A stretch of DNA of 64,000 nucleotides from Consotaella salsifontis (GCF_900167365.1 NZ_FUXL01000018.1:1-64000), one strand, 5' to 3'; shown: positions 1 to 9,031, counted from the first letter of the stretch. Made by a program: numbers and translations. The notes: generated from the letters alone by a model not told the origin.

Positions 1-230
1 GTGCAGCGCCGGCGCAGCCACTCGGCATGCGCGCCGGCGATCTTCTTCGGCTTGTGCCCACCCATCTGGCCGGGCGCCACACTGCCCGTCTCATGGTGGC
101 GCTGCAGCCATTTGACCGCCGTGCTCACCGCAACCCCGAAGCGCTCCGCCGCCTGATGGCGCGACAGCCCGCCCTCAAGCACCGCCGCAACCACCCGCTC
201 GCGCAGATCCATCGAATAAGGTCGACCCAT
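1..230 (-). CDS. IS630-family transposase, N-terminal part (cut by window edge)
   Basis: The first 76 codons of a transposase read MGRPYSMDLRERVV and then a helix-turn-helix segment (residues about 20-42, SRHQAAERFGVAVSTAVKWLQ), followed by GGHKPKKI. This is the usual start of the OrfA part of IS630 transposases, whose N-terminal HTH binds the element's ends. The DDE catalytic part would lie beyond position 1. The gene reads away from the interrupted glycosyltransferase and starts 92 bases inside the element's end. Whether the copy is intact cannot be judged. Confidence 0.85.
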   Translation of the reverse strand, partial: MGRPYSMDLRERVVAAVLEGGLSRHQAAERFGVAVSTAVKWLQRHHETGSVAPGQMGGHKPKKIAGAHAEWLRRRC

Positions 231-322
231 CCATGCTGGCCTCCGTCTCCAGCCAGCATGTTGAATCAGATTGGCGCCTCCGATGGAATCCTCTTCCGAT
301 TCTGCCGAACTTCATCCCGCTC
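1..322 (-). mobile_element. IS630-family insertion sequence, 5' end only
   Basis: This is the transposase-start end of an IS630-type element; the rest lies outside the window. The boundary is placed where the glycosyltransferase reading frame stops looking like its family. On the minus strand the sequence after ...CCCCTA becomes GAGCGGGATGAAGTTCGG, which resembles an IS630 terminal inverted repeat. IS630 elements insert at TA, and a TA sits exactly at 323-324. The far inverted repeat and duplicated TA cannot be seen. Confidence 0.8.
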
Positions 323-1747
323 TAGGGGAATCGGCATTCCTCGCGCCGCCAGGAAGGGCAGGAGCCCGCGAAAAAGTGCCGCGTATTCCAGCGCGAAAAG
401 CGCGGCTAGCCAATGTTTGTCGCCGTTGGACACGACGAGGGGAGCCTGAACGCAGGCAAGATCGTGCCCTTCCGCAGCGAAGGCGGCATGTGCCTGTCGC
501 AATTGCTTGGGATGCGGCCGATCCTCCGCGTCATAGAGCGCCAGGAGACTGCCACGCGCTATTGGCAGCGCGAAATTGAGCGCCTTCGGCTTGGTGCGGG
601 GCAAGGAGGGTGGCACGCGAAGGACCGTGATGTAGGGACGACCACGCGCCGCCATTTCGGCAGCCGCCACCGTCGCTGCGTCGTCCTCCTCGCACACCAG
701 TTTTATGTCGAGCTTGGTTTTCGGCCAGTCGAGCTTTTCCAGGGCCTCGACGAGAGACGCCACCACCGTGCTCTCATGATAAAGCGCGACGAGAAGCGTA
801 TAGACAGGGAGGGGCTCGGCGGGACTTCCGGCGTCGGGCTCGCTCCCGAAGGGCGCGACCGCGGCGCACAGGCGCACTGCGGTGCAGGCGAGGAACAGGA
901 ATGCCGACATCGTGTGGAGCGCGTCCAGCCAGGCGCCGATCGCTCCAACCATGGCGAAGCCGGACAGCAGGAGGAGGCATGCGGCAGCAAAACCCTGCCC
1001 GCCGGAGAGAGTCTGCCGGGCGGAAAAACCCGGCTGCGTTTCGGCCAGACTGATCTGGGCGTCTCGCGAGCGCCGGGCCGAAGACGTTTCCGCCGCGTGG
1101 GCTTCGATCTCGCTTTCGAGACCGATTTGAATTCGCCGGGCGATGGTGGGCCTTCGATCGAGGACGTGGCGCAGAACGTCGATCGTTTCCAGAGTCGGAG
1201 CCAGGAGCGTCTTGAGGCCTCGCTCGGCATCATAGGCCTTGACGACGCGGATAGGCTGGTCCGCCATTCTGATCGTTCGGTCCGACAAGACGGCATCGCC
1301 GGGTCCTAGATGACCTCGCGGAAGTGCCAGAACTGCCGCAACGGCGTCCGCAACAGCATCTTCCGAGACGATGCCCGCACAGAGCAGTTCCGCTGTGGCG
1401 TTCGTGCCGTTGGTTCGTGCCGCCGCTTGGGCGCGAGAAAAGGCGCCGGATGGAAGCGCAAGCCGAGACAAGACCTCGGCGAGCGGCGATCTGCTGCTTC
1501 GAAGCCCTGGCGATGGCGCGATCTCGAGCGGACCGGGCATCGCCGATCGACCCGTTGCGGTCCGGTCAAGGTCACCTCCGCAAGACGCTGGCATTCTTGC
1601 CGCTTGACCGAACGGGACGGAAGGCTTCACAGACGGCAGATCAATCAAGTCGCTGGGCACGCGCCGACACCCGAAATACGCCACTTTGAGTTCAGAAGTT
1701 CGCTGAACTGAATTATCTTCCGGTAGAAATTCGGTTGTAGGAACCAA
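323..1747 (-). pseudogene. Family 2 glycosyltransferase with GspE-like N-terminus, interrupted by IS630
   Basis: The frame encodes about 475 residues before running into the IS. Residues about 85-210 resemble the GspE/MshE N-terminal domain found in front of some alphaproteobacterial exopolysaccharide glycosyltransferases. Two hydrophobic segments follow (about 250-295), then a GT2 core with LPVYTLLVALYHE, LVCEEDD and the DxD-like YDAEDRPHP. The protein stops at GMPIPL, just before the expected GGTSNHF acceptor motif and QxxRW, so it should be inactive. The true start is unclear: the longest frame begins with TTG at 1747, and an ATG at 1594 is an alternative. Loss would affect an extracellular polysaccharide, but the product is unknown. 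Confidence 0.8.
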
Positions 1748-1764
1748 CCAGGAGAGGAATCGCC

Positions 1765-2604
1765 TTGAGATTGCATGGTTTGGTTACTTTTGCCGCAGCG
1801 GTAGTCTTCTGGCTGGGGCCGGCGATGGCGCAACAGGTCGAGGTTCCGAACTTCTGGGATCAACATCAGCGGGTTTCTCGCCCGGACCTCAGCGAGAGGC
1901 GGCAGATACGCTTTCTGACCAGCGTCGACTTTCCGCCCTTCAACTTTCTCAACGACAGGGGCAGGCTCTCGGGCTTCCATGTCGATCTCGCGAGGGCGAT
2001 TTGTGCCGAACTCGGCGTGACCGATCGCTGCCAGATCCAGGCCATGCCGTTTCGCGATCTCGGGCCGGCACTGAAGGCCAAGAAGGGGGACGCCATCCTC
2101 GCGGGATTGGCCGTGACCCCGGAAAACCGGCGCGAATTCGCCTTCACGCAACCGTTCTTCCGGTTTCCGGCGCGTTTCATTACCTTGAAGGAGAAGCCGC
2201 TGGCCGAGCCAATGGTCAGCTCGCTTTCGGCCAAGACGGTCGCGGTGGTCGCCGGCAGCGCTCACGAAGCGATGTTCGCCGCGTTCTTTCCGGGGCTGTT
2301 GGCCAAGCCGTTTCCGACCCGGCAGGATGCGTTGGAGGCGCTGAAGGCCGGAACGGTCGACGCTCTTTTCGGTGACGGTGTCGACCTTTCGTTCTGGCTC
2401 TCCAGCAATGACGCCGGCGGCTGCTGCGTCTTTTCCGGCGGGCCCTATCTCTCCGACAGGTTCCTGGGCGAGGGGCTGGCGATTGCCGTTTCGCCCGACG
2501 ACGCCGAACTGGCGACCGCCTTCGACTATGCAATCGGCAGGGTCGTCGCGAAGGGCGGCTTTTCGGAACTCCTGCTACGGTATTTTCCGGTCAGTGCCTT
2601 CTGA
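1765..2604 (+). CDS. ABC-type amino-acid substrate-binding protein (SBP_bac_3)
   Basis: This 279-residue protein has a clear Sec signal peptide (residues 1-22, cleavage after AMA). A family 3 periplasmic binding fold follows: FPPFNFLNDRGRLSGFHVDLARAI near the N-terminus, then TPENRREFAFTQPFF and an FGDGVDLSFWL lobe-2 region. Such proteins deliver polar amino acids or related solutes to an ABC permease, but none is adjacent, so it may serve a distant transporter or a sensor. The start is TTG, chosen because AGGAGAGG stands 6-8 bases upstream and the signal peptide begins there. It is divergent from the broken glycosyltransferase. Confidence 0.8.
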   Translation: MRLHGLVTFAAAVVFWLGPAMAQQVEVPNFWDQHQRVSRPDLSERRQIRFLTSVDFPPFNFLNDRGRLSGFHVDLARAICAELGVTDRCQIQAMPFRDLGPALKAKKGDAILAGLAVTPENRREFAFTQPFFRFPARFITLKEKPLAEPMVSSLSAKTVAVVAGSAHEAMFAAFFPGLLAKPFPTRQDALEALKAGTVDALFGDGVDLSFWLSSNDAGGCCVFSGGPYLSDRFLGEGLAIAVSPDDAELATAFDYAIGRVVAKGGFSELLLRYFPVSAF

Positions 2605-2635
2605 GCCTTGCTGGGCCAGCCGCGCCTGACGCTCA

Positions 2636-3061
2636 TCAGTCCGGCAGGCGGTAGCGCACGCGAGCGCTGCGCTCGATGGCGGCCACCGCCAGAGGGTCGA
2701 GGTCCAATCGATCGCGAATCATTTCGAGCAGACGAAGCTCCGGCTGGCTGGCGAAACGGTCGGACGCCGCGATCTCGACGGCAAGCGCATAGGCGGTCTC
2801 GTGAAACTTGCGAGGCACCGAGGTCGCGACATGCTCGATGATGGTATCAATGCCGTTGGTTTGGTCGAGAAGAAGGCCGATCTCGGCCGCGATGCTGCCC
2901 AGTCGGTCGCGGTCAAATCCATCGAACACGGGAAGCGTCTGCAGGATCAGGCTGATCTGGCGGAATTCGCTGTCGCGTAGCGTCTCGTCGGCGGCCGACA
3001 TGGCAACCATGAGGTGGATGAGCGCGCTTTGCGCTTCGGTTTGCGGACCCACCTTCGACAT
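2636..3061 (-). CDS. TerB-like (tellurite resistance TerB family) protein
   Basis: This 141-residue all-helical protein has the TerB/DjlA-like pattern: an N-terminal helix with LIHLMVAMSAADETLRDSEF, a middle segment and a second acidic helix pair (AVEIAASDRFASQPELRLLEMI). TerB-like domains may bind a metal through acidic residues; no tellurite genes are nearby, so a resistance role is not implied. An AGGAAA Shine-Dalgarno lies about 9 bases before the ATG. It is convergent with the binding-protein gene, with a gap of about 30 bases. Close relatives are common single genes in Hyphomicrobiales. Confidence 0.7.
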   Translation of the reverse strand: MSKVGPQTEAQSALIHLMVAMSAADETLRDSEFRQISLILQTLPVFDGFDRDRLGSIAAEIGLLLDQTNGIDTIIEHVATSVPRKFHETAYALAVEIAASDRFASQPELRLLEMIRDRLDLDPLAVAAIERSARVRYRLPD

Positions 3062-3165
3062 CGTCGTTCGTTTCCTTTTCCTCTTGCAAATGTGCCCTCA
3101 AGCTAGGTGCGGTTGGGGTGTCCCACAAGTGTTGACCGTGGGATGGCCAAGGCCGCCCTGTTCAT

Positions 3166-3204
3166 GTCAACTTTGTTGACGGAAACGTCCGGCCGCCATA
3201 GACG
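3166..3204 (+). promoter_or_regulatory. Candidate lysK promoter with embedded palindrome
   Basis: GTCAAC-TTT-GTTGAC (3166-3180) is a perfect inverted repeat. Its right arm supplies the -35-like TTGACG (3176-3181). ATAGAC at 3198-3203 is a possible -10 at 16 bases spacing. It is about 110 bases upstream of lysK. This is a visual match only. Confidence 0.35.
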
Positions 3205-3312
3205 AGGCGATCCAGGACCTTGCGCGGGTTTTTTTGATCGGCCGCCGGCAGAGGCGGAGGCTCGGCATCAAACCCTCGGCGTAGGGCAACGAACTCGAAA
3301 TCCGAGGACAAT

Positions 3313-4974
3313 ATGGCCGCCCAAGAGCTCGAGCCGCTCGTTATTGATCCCAGCCTCGTCGCCGAAGCGAAAACCTCGAGCGCCTGGCCCTTCGAGGAAG
3401 CGCGTAAGCTGGTCGAGCGGCTGAAGAAAAATCCCGAGAAGGAAGTTCTGTTCGAGACGGGCTATGGGCCCTCCGGTCTGCCGCATATCGGCACGTTTGG
3501 CGAAGTTGCACGCACCTCGATGGTGCGCCACGCCTTTCGCGTGTTGACGGAAGACACGGTGCCGACCCGGCTGCTCTGCTTCTCGGACGACATGGACGGC
3601 CTCAGGAAGGTGCCGGACAACGTTCCGAACCGAGAGATGATGGAGACCTATCTCGGGCGTCCGCTGTCGCGCATCCCCGATCCCTTCTCCAACGAATATC
3701 CCTCCTTCGGCGCCGCCAACAACGCGCGCCTGAGGGCATTCCTCGATCGCTTCGGCTTTAGCTACGAGTTTGCCTCCGCGACGGACTATTACTCCGCCGG
3801 GCGATTCGACGAGACGCTTCTGAAGATGCTGGCCGCCTACGACGAGGTGATGGAAATCATCCTGCCGACGCTCGGGCCAGATCGTCGCGCCACCTATTCG
3901 CCGTTCCTGCCGATCTCGCCGCGTACCGGCGTCGTTCTTCAGGTGCCGATGGTCGATCGCGACGTCGAGCGCGGCCTTATCGCCTACATCGATCCCGAGA
4001 CGGGCGAACGCGTCGAAACCGGGATCACCGGCGGCAGGGTGAAGTGTCAGTGGAAGGCGGATTGGGCGCTGCGCTGGACGGCGCTGGGGGTCGACTACGA
4101 GATGTCCGGGAAGGACCTCATCGACTCGGTCACGCTGTCCTCGAAGATTTGCCGCGTCCTGGGCGCCAATCCGCCCGAGGGATTCAACTACGAGCTCTTT
4201 CTCGACGACAAGGGGCAGAAGATCTCGAAGTCCAAGGGCAACGGCCTGACCATCGACGAGTGGCTGACCTATGCCTCTCCCGAGAGTCTGTCTCTCTACA
4301 TGTTCACCAAGCCGAAGACGGCGAAGAAGCTGCACTTCGACATCATTCCGAAGGCTGTCGACGACTATTATGCCTTCGTCTCGGCCTTTCAGCGCCAGCC
4401 CACGGCCCAGAGGCTGCAAAATCCGGTCTGGCATATCCACGATGGAAACCCGCCGGAGCATGGCATCGCCGTGCCTTTCGCCATGCTGCTCAATCTCGTC
4501 TCCGCCTCGAACGCTGGCGACAAGGGAACACTTTGGGGCTTCATCAGCCGCTATCAGCCGGGTGTGACGGCGGAAACGGACCCCGAGCTCGATCGGTTGG
4601 TTGGCTACGCGCTTCGCTATTTTGAGGACTTCGTCAAGCCGAACAAGACCTTCAAGACTCCTGACGATGTGGAGCGCGAAGCGCTTCAAGTGCTGGATTC
4701 GAAGCTCGCCGCCTTGCCGGCCGACGCCGACGGAGAGGCTATCCAACACGCGATTCTCGACGTTGCGCGCCCGATCGAGCGCTATCAGGACCTTAAGAAG
4801 AAAGGGCCGGACGGTGGCCCTGGTGTCTCCGTGGAGTGGTTCCAGGCTCTCTATCAGGTCCTGCTGGGGCAGGAGCGGGGACCGCGCTTCGGCTCCTTCG
4901 TCGCGCTCTATGGCATCGCCGAAACGCGCAAGCTGATTGCGGCGGCGCTGGAGGGACGGCTTGGCGCGGCCTGA
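3313..4974 (+). CDS. lysK: Lysyl-tRNA synthetase, class I
   Basis: This 553-residue enzyme charges tRNA-Lys with lysine in the cytoplasm. It is the class I (archaeal-type) form, which many alphaproteobacteria use instead of class II LysS. The HIGH-type signature is PHIGTFGE (His58-Thr61) and the KMSKS loop is KISKS (303-307), in the spacing expected for a class I Rossmann synthetase. Length is normal for the family. A GAGGA ribosome-binding site precedes the ATG. The gene stands alone between a TerB-like gene and a reductase, and is probably transcribed from its own promoter. Confidence 0.95.
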   Translation: MAAQELEPLVIDPSLVAEAKTSSAWPFEEARKLVERLKKNPEKEVLFETGYGPSGLPHIGTFGEVARTSMVRHAFRVLTEDTVPTRLLCFSDDMDGLRKVPDNVPNREMMETYLGRPLSRIPDPFSNEYPSFGAANNARLRAFLDRFGFSYEFASATDYYSAGRFDETLLKMLAAYDEVMEIILPTLGPDRRATYSPFLPISPRTGVVLQVPMVDRDVERGLIAYIDPETGERVETGITGGRVKCQWKADWALRWTALGVDYEMSGKDLIDSVTLSSKICRVLGANPPEGFNYELFLDDKGQKISKSKGNGLTIDEWLTYASPESLSLYMFTKPKTAKKLHFDIIPKAVDDYYAFVSAFQRQPTAQRLQNPVWHIHDGNPPEHGIAVPFAMLLNLVSASNAGDKGTLWGFISRYQPGVTAETDPELDRLVGYALRYFEDFVKPNKTFKTPDDVEREALQVLDSKLAALPADADGEAIQHAILDVARPIERYQDLKKKGPDGGPGVSVEWFQALYQVLLGQERGPRFGSFVALYGIAETRKLIAAALEGRLGAA

Positions 4975-5118
4975 TGCCGGAAGAATTCCCGATCCCGCGA
5001 GCGTCGTTCTCGCGGGATCGGTTGATTTGACAGGGTGATAGCACGTCCGCCTGAAAAACTGATTCATCTTCAGGAATAGATTCATCGGGCGAGGCTATCG
5101 GACCGTTGCGCTTACGGT

Positions 5119-5991
5119 TTATCGAGGCGCGGCGATGGCGTTCAGCTCTTCCACCGCCTCCGCCGGAAGATCGAGTTCCGCAGCGGCGAGATTCTCGTCG
5201 AGATGCGTGATCGAGGACGTGCCAGGGATCAGCAGGATATTGGGAGAGCGCCGCAGCAGCCAGGCGAGCGCCGTCTGCATCGGTGTCGCCCCAAGACGCT
5301 GCGCAACCTCCGAGAGCGACGAGGACTGAAGCGGCGTGAAGCCGCCCAGCGGGAAGAACGGGACGTAGGCGATGCCCTCGCCGGCAAGGTCATCGATCAG
5401 CCGATCGTCGTCGCGGTGGGCGATGTTGTACATGTTCTGGACGCAGACGATCTCGGCGATGCGCCGGCCCTCGGCAATCTGGGTCGGCGTCACGTTGGAC
5501 AGGCCGATGTGACGGACGAGCCCCTGACGCTGCAGATCGGCGAGAACGGTCAGCGGCTCCTCGATCGACCCTTCGGCCGGGCCGTGAGTCGAGAACATGA
5601 TGCGCAGATTGACGACGTCCAGCACGTCCAGGCCGAGATTGCGCAGGTTGTCGTGAACGGCCGCTTTCAGTGCCTCGGGCGAGTAGGCGGGTAGCCAAGA
5701 GGCGTCCTCGCCGCGCCGCGCGCCGATCTTGGTGACGATCACGAGGTCGTCCGGATAGGGCGAGAGCGCTTCGCGGATGATCTGGTTGGTGATGTGCGGC
5801 CCGTAGAAGTCGCTGGTGTCGATATGGTCGACACCGCTCTCGACGGCCTTGCGCAACACGGCGAGCGCGGCATCGCGATCGCGCGGCGGGCCAAAGACGC
5901 CGGGACCGGCGAGTTGCATGGCGCCATAGCCGAGGCGCTTCACCGTGCGGCTACCGAGCGTGAAGGTACCGGAGCGTTCGATTGCGGTCAT
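5119..5991 (-). CDS. pdxI: PdxI-type pyridoxal reductase (aldo/keto reductase)
   Basis: This 290-residue aldo/keto reductase very closely resembles E. coli PdxI (YdbC), which reduces pyridoxal to pyridoxine with NADPH. Shared stretches include RLGYGAMQLAGPGVFGPPRD, HIDTSDFYGPHITNQIIREA, ARRGEDASWLPA and PNILLIPGTSS. Catalytic Asp58, Tyr63 and Lys88 are present; the segment VVNLRIM (127-133) replaces the more usual histidine region, as in PdxI. The start at 5991 has AGGAGAG about 9 bases upstream; a longer frame to 6114 runs through the intergenic palindrome and is rejected. It is divergent from a LysR gene that probably controls it. Confidence 0.85.
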   Translation of the reverse strand: MTAIERSGTFTLGSRTVKRLGYGAMQLAGPGVFGPPRDRDAALAVLRKAVESGVDHIDTSDFYGPHITNQIIREALSPYPDDLVIVTKIGARRGEDASWLPAYSPEALKAAVHDNLRNLGLDVLDVVNLRIMFSTHGPAEGSIEEPLTVLADLQRQGLVRHIGLSNVTPTQIAEGRRIAEIVCVQNMYNIAHRDDDRLIDDLAGEGIAYVPFFPLGGFTPLQSSSLSEVAQRLGATPMQTALAWLLRRSPNILLIPGTSSITHLDENLAAAELDLPAEAVEELNAIAAPR

Positions 5992-6039
5992 GGGGTGACT
6001 CTCCTGTTGAAGCTGAACCGCAGATAGATCCTGGTGCGG

Positions 6040-6067
6040 CGTACGATAATCCGGCATTATCCGTACG
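6040..6067. promoter_or_regulatory. Candidate LysR operator between pdxI and its regulator
   Basis: CGTACGATAAT-ccggc-ATTATCCGTACG forms a near-perfect inverted repeat with a single-base bulge, centred between the two divergent starts (48 bases from pdxI, 22 from the LysR start). Position and symmetry suit a LysR-type T-N11-A operator. Confidence 0.55.
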
Positions 6068-6088
6068 GGCTGTGCGGAAAGCTGAACG

Positions 6089-6994
6089 ATGGCGATCGAT
6101 CTGAATGATCTCAATGTGTTCGTGGCGGTTGCGCGGGCCCGCAGCTTTCGCGGCGCCGCACGCCATTCGCAGGTCAGCGCTTCGTCGATGAGCGAGGCAG
6201 TGCGGCGTCTCGAGGCGGCCCTTGGGGTGCGTCTGCTTCACCGCACGACGCGCACCGTCGCCCTTACTGAGGCCGGCGCCGGCTTTCTGGAGCGCCTGAC
6301 GCCGGTCTTCGGCGAGTTGGATGCGGCGCTCGACACGGTCAACCGATTTCGTGACCGTCCGGCGGGGACACTGAAGCTGAACGTTCCTTTGAGCGCGGCG
6401 CGGCTGGTGCTGCCGACCATCGTTCCGGCCTTTCTCGCCGCCTATCCGGACATTCGGCTCGAGGTCATCGTGGAGGAAGGCTTTGTCGACGTGGTCGCCG
6501 AAGGATGTGACGCGGGCATTCGCTATGATGAACGTCTGGAGCCGGACATGATCGCGGTGCCCATCGGCCCCCGCGTCCAACGCTTCGCAACGGCGGCCGC
6601 GCCGGCCTATCTCGATCGCCACGGCCGGCCGGAGCACCCGCGCGATCTGCTCCGCCATGCCTGCATTCGCGGCAAGTTTCTGAGTGGCGCAATGGCCGCA
6701 TGGGAGTTCGAGCGGGACGGAGAGGTCGTCGAGGTCGATCCTCAAGGTCCGCTCACGGTCATCATCGGCGGCGCCGTGGACCTTTCCGTCGCGACCGCCA
6801 TCGCGGGGATCGGCATCGTGCATCTGTTCGAGGACTGGCTGCGTCCTCATTTCGAGAGTGGAGAGCTTGAGCCGGTCCTTGAGCCCTGGTGGCAGAGCTT
6901 TTCAGGGCCTTTCCTATATTATCCGGGACGCCGCCTTGTGCCGGGTCCCTTGCGGGCCTTCGTCGATTTCATCAGGAACGGAGCCGGGGCGTAA
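6089..6994 (+). CDS. LysR-family transcriptional regulator
   Basis: This 301-residue LysR-type regulator has an N-terminal winged HTH (residues about 3-60: LNDLNVFVAVARARSFRGAA, then VSASSMSEAVRRLEAALG) and a periplasmic-binding-like effector domain of about 200 residues. The C-terminal half contains FVDVVAEGCDAGIRYDERL, typical of the CrgA/PA2758-like subgroup that often sits next to oxidoreductase genes. It is divergent from pdxI across a 97-base gap with a palindrome, so control of pdxI and of itself is the likely role. The effector is unknown. Confidence 0.85.
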   Translation: MAIDLNDLNVFVAVARARSFRGAARHSQVSASSMSEAVRRLEAALGVRLLHRTTRTVALTEAGAGFLERLTPVFGELDAALDTVNRFRDRPAGTLKLNVPLSAARLVLPTIVPAFLAAYPDIRLEVIVEEGFVDVVAEGCDAGIRYDERLEPDMIAVPIGPRVQRFATAAAPAYLDRHGRPEHPRDLLRHACIRGKFLSGAMAAWEFERDGEVVEVDPQGPLTVIIGGAVDLSVATAIAGIGIVHLFEDWLRPHFESGELEPVLEPWWQSFSGPFLYYPGRRLVPGPLRAFVDFIRNGAGA

Positions 6995-7056
6995 GAGCTG
7001 CCCGACTTGCCTTGCGATCGTTTGGGCCGGTGGCGACCTCTACTGGAGCGCCTGAA

Positions 7057-7692
7057 TCACTGGCTCGCCCAGAGAATGCGCGCCATCCAGTCGATCTGAT
7101 CGACGTTGAAGTGCAGGGGGGGAAAGTCCGGGTTCAGCGAGGCGAGTTCGATGGTCTTCGCCGTCTGGCGCTGGAGCACCTTCGCCATCACCTCGCCCTC
7201 TCGCGTCTTGACCACGACCCGATCGCCCCGGCGCAGCGAAGCCGTTGGAGAGACGATGACGATGTCGCCCTCCCGATAAAGCGGCATCATCGATTGTCCC
7301 GTGACCTCCAGCGCATAGACCGCATCCTCATCCGTCGGCGGAAGCTGGATCTCGTCCCATCCCTGACCGGCGGGAAAACCGGCGTCGTCGAAATAGCCGC
7401 CGCCGCCCGCCTGGGCGAGGCCGAGCAAAGGCACGGTGATCGAGCGGATACGGCGTGGGCCGCCCTCGCGGACGAGATCGGCGAACTCGTCGAAGCTCGA
7501 GTTGGTGGCCTGGATGATCTTGGAGATCGATTCGGTCGATGGCCAGCGGGGCCGTCCGTCCGTCGCGTTGCGCTTGGACTTGTTGAACGTCGTCGGGTCC
7601 AACCCGGCCCGGCGCGCCAAGCCCGACGGGCTTAGCCCTTGTCGCGCCGCCATGGCATCGATAGCCGCCCAGACGCGATCGTGCGAGAACAT
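7057..7692 (-). CDS. S24-family (LexA/CI-like) HTH repressor
   Basis: This 211-residue regulator has an N-terminal HTH (about 5-60, LSPSGLARRAGLDPTTFNKSKR) and a C-terminal S24 peptidase domain. The serine lies in TGQSMMPLYREGD and the lysine in DRVVVKTREGEVMAKVL, and an Ala-Gly pair in LLGLAQAGGGG is a possible self-cleavage site. The family includes phage repressors that release their promoter after RecA-stimulated cleavage, but here no phage genes are present. It is a stand-alone gene common in Hyphomicrobiales. Repeats directly in front of the start (7698-7733) suggest autorepression. Confidence 0.8.
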   Translation of the reverse strand: MFSHDRVWAAIDAMAARQGLSPSGLARRAGLDPTTFNKSKRNATDGRPRWPSTESISKIIQATNSSFDEFADLVREGGPRRIRSITVPLLGLAQAGGGGYFDDAGFPAGQGWDEIQLPPTDEDAVYALEVTGQSMMPLYREGDIVIVSPTASLRRGDRVVVKTREGEVMAKVLQRQTAKTIELASLNPDFPPLHFNVDQIDWMARILWASQ

Positions 7693-7697
7693 CGCGC

Positions 7698-7733
7698 ACC
7701 TTTTTGTCGGTAAAGGAATAAATACCTTTTTGT
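7698..7733. promoter_or_regulatory. Operator repeats upstream of S24 repressor
   Basis: ACCTTTTTGT occurs twice (7698-7707 and 7724-7733). Between and overlapping them is AAAGG-N8-CCTTT (7712-7729), symmetric at 14 of 18 positions. The block lies 6-41 bases before the repressor start, where a bound repressor would block initiation. Confidence 0.6.
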
Positions 7734-7897
7734 TCTATCCGCTTGATCGCTGAAAGTCTAGGGCCTTCGTCTTGAAAGGGTGGGACAGGGGCTTAATCTT
7801 GGCTCGACTGCATGCGCAAGAGCAGCCCACCGGCCGTCTACGCAAGCGCCTTTGAGGTGTCACATGCAATGCTGACAGAATTCAGCGGGAGGGGCCG

Positions 7898-8959
7898 GTG
7901 AGTGTGCGTTTTGCTCCCGATACCACTGAGGAAACGCGTCGCCGCGCCAGTGAGCCGGGGAGGGGCCGTGATGCCGGGAGCCCGGCCGCCATCCCTCTCA
8001 AGGGCTGGAAGGACATCATCGCGCGGATCGCGCGCTCCTTCTTCCGCGACCGGGTTATGCTGATCGCCGCGGGAGCGACCTTCTACCTTCTTCTCGCGAT
8101 CTTTCCCGCCGTCGGCGTGTTCGTCTCGCTGTACGGCATGGTGGCCGATCCGACGACGATCGCCGGACATATCGCCTTCTTCAACTCCGTTTTGCCGCCC
8201 GCGGGTGCCGATCTCATTCAGTCGCAGTTGCAAAGACTGACGACAGAGACCGGCACATCGCTTTCCATCGGCTTTATCGGCGGGCTTCTCTTTTCGCTGT
8301 GGAGCGCCAACAACGGCATCATGACGCTGTTCGAGGCGATGAACGTCGCCTATGGCGAGATCGAGAAGCGCGGCTTCCTCAAGCTTTACGGCATGGGTTT
8401 CGCCTTCACCCTGGGCGCCTTCTGCATTGGGACGCTGCTGCTCGTGACCGTCGGCCTCGTGCCCATGATCCTCTCTGTGTTCGGGCTTTCCGGTGTCGCT
8501 GACAGACTGATCGACCTTTCCCGCTGGCCGATCGTCTTTCTGCTGCTGGTGGGCGCCATCGCCTTCGTCTATCGATTCGGGCCAAGCCGGACGCGCGCCC
8601 GGTGGAGCTGGGTGATCTTCGGCGCGATGCTTACTGCGATCGCCTGGCTGGTGATGTCGGTCGCCTTCTCCTGGTATCTCCAGCACATCGCCAACTACAA
8701 CCGCACCTATGGGCCGCTTGGCGCGGTGATCGGCTTCATGATGTGGGTGTGGATTTCCTCACTGATCTTCATCATCGGCGCCGAGGTGAACGCCGAGATG
8801 GAGCATCAGACCGCGCTCGACACTACCGATCGACCCGAAAAGCCGCTCGGCAAGCGCGGTGCCCGTGTCGCCGACACGATCGGGGAGAGCACGGCAAAAA
8901 CCAGGACGCCGCATCTCGAAAAGTCGGGATTTCTGCACCGACGCTGGCGAAAAGGCTGA
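7898..8959 (+). CDS. YihY/BrkB-family inner-membrane protein
   Basis: This 353-residue membrane protein belongs to the YihY/BrkB (formerly RNase BN) family. It has about six transmembrane segments: AAGATFYLLLAIFPAVGVFVSL, a second near SIGFIGGLLFSLWSANNGI, then segments around 175-200, 213-230, 240-265 and 275-300 (GAVIGFMMWVWISSLIFIIGAEVNAE). The signature FYLLLAIFPA and the terminal E-VNAE are typical. Molecular function is unsettled for the family. The GTG start has GGGAGGGG 5 bases upstream. The hydrophilic C-terminal tail (after 310) is variable. It is divergent from the S24 repressor. Confidence 0.85.
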   Translation: MSVRFAPDTTEETRRRASEPGRGRDAGSPAAIPLKGWKDIIARIARSFFRDRVMLIAAGATFYLLLAIFPAVGVFVSLYGMVADPTTIAGHIAFFNSVLPPAGADLIQSQLQRLTTETGTSLSIGFIGGLLFSLWSANNGIMTLFEAMNVAYGEIEKRGFLKLYGMGFAFTLGAFCIGTLLLVTVGLVPMILSVFGLSGVADRLIDLSRWPIVFLLLVGAIAFVYRFGPSRTRARWSWVIFGAMLTAIAWLVMSVAFSWYLQHIANYNRTYGPLGAVIGFMMWVWISSLIFIIGAEVNAEMEHQTALDTTDRPEKPLGKRGARVADTIGESTAKTRTPHLEKSGFLHRRWRKG

Positions 8960-9031
8960 AGCGCCGCAATGGCGGCGCTTCTCTTCTTGGAACACGTGAG
9001 GCTTTTCCAGGACAGCGGCGCGACCGCGGCA

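Noticed and set aside
27-449. 140-codon plus-strand frame at the left edge
   Set aside because: It lies opposite the IS630 transposase and the glycosyltransferase junction and is Arg-rich with no family resemblance.
3268-5085. Long open frame (605 codons) antisense to lysK
   Set aside because: It mirrors the lysK codons in a GC-rich genome, has a composition dominated by Arg, and no known domain; lysK itself is unambiguous.
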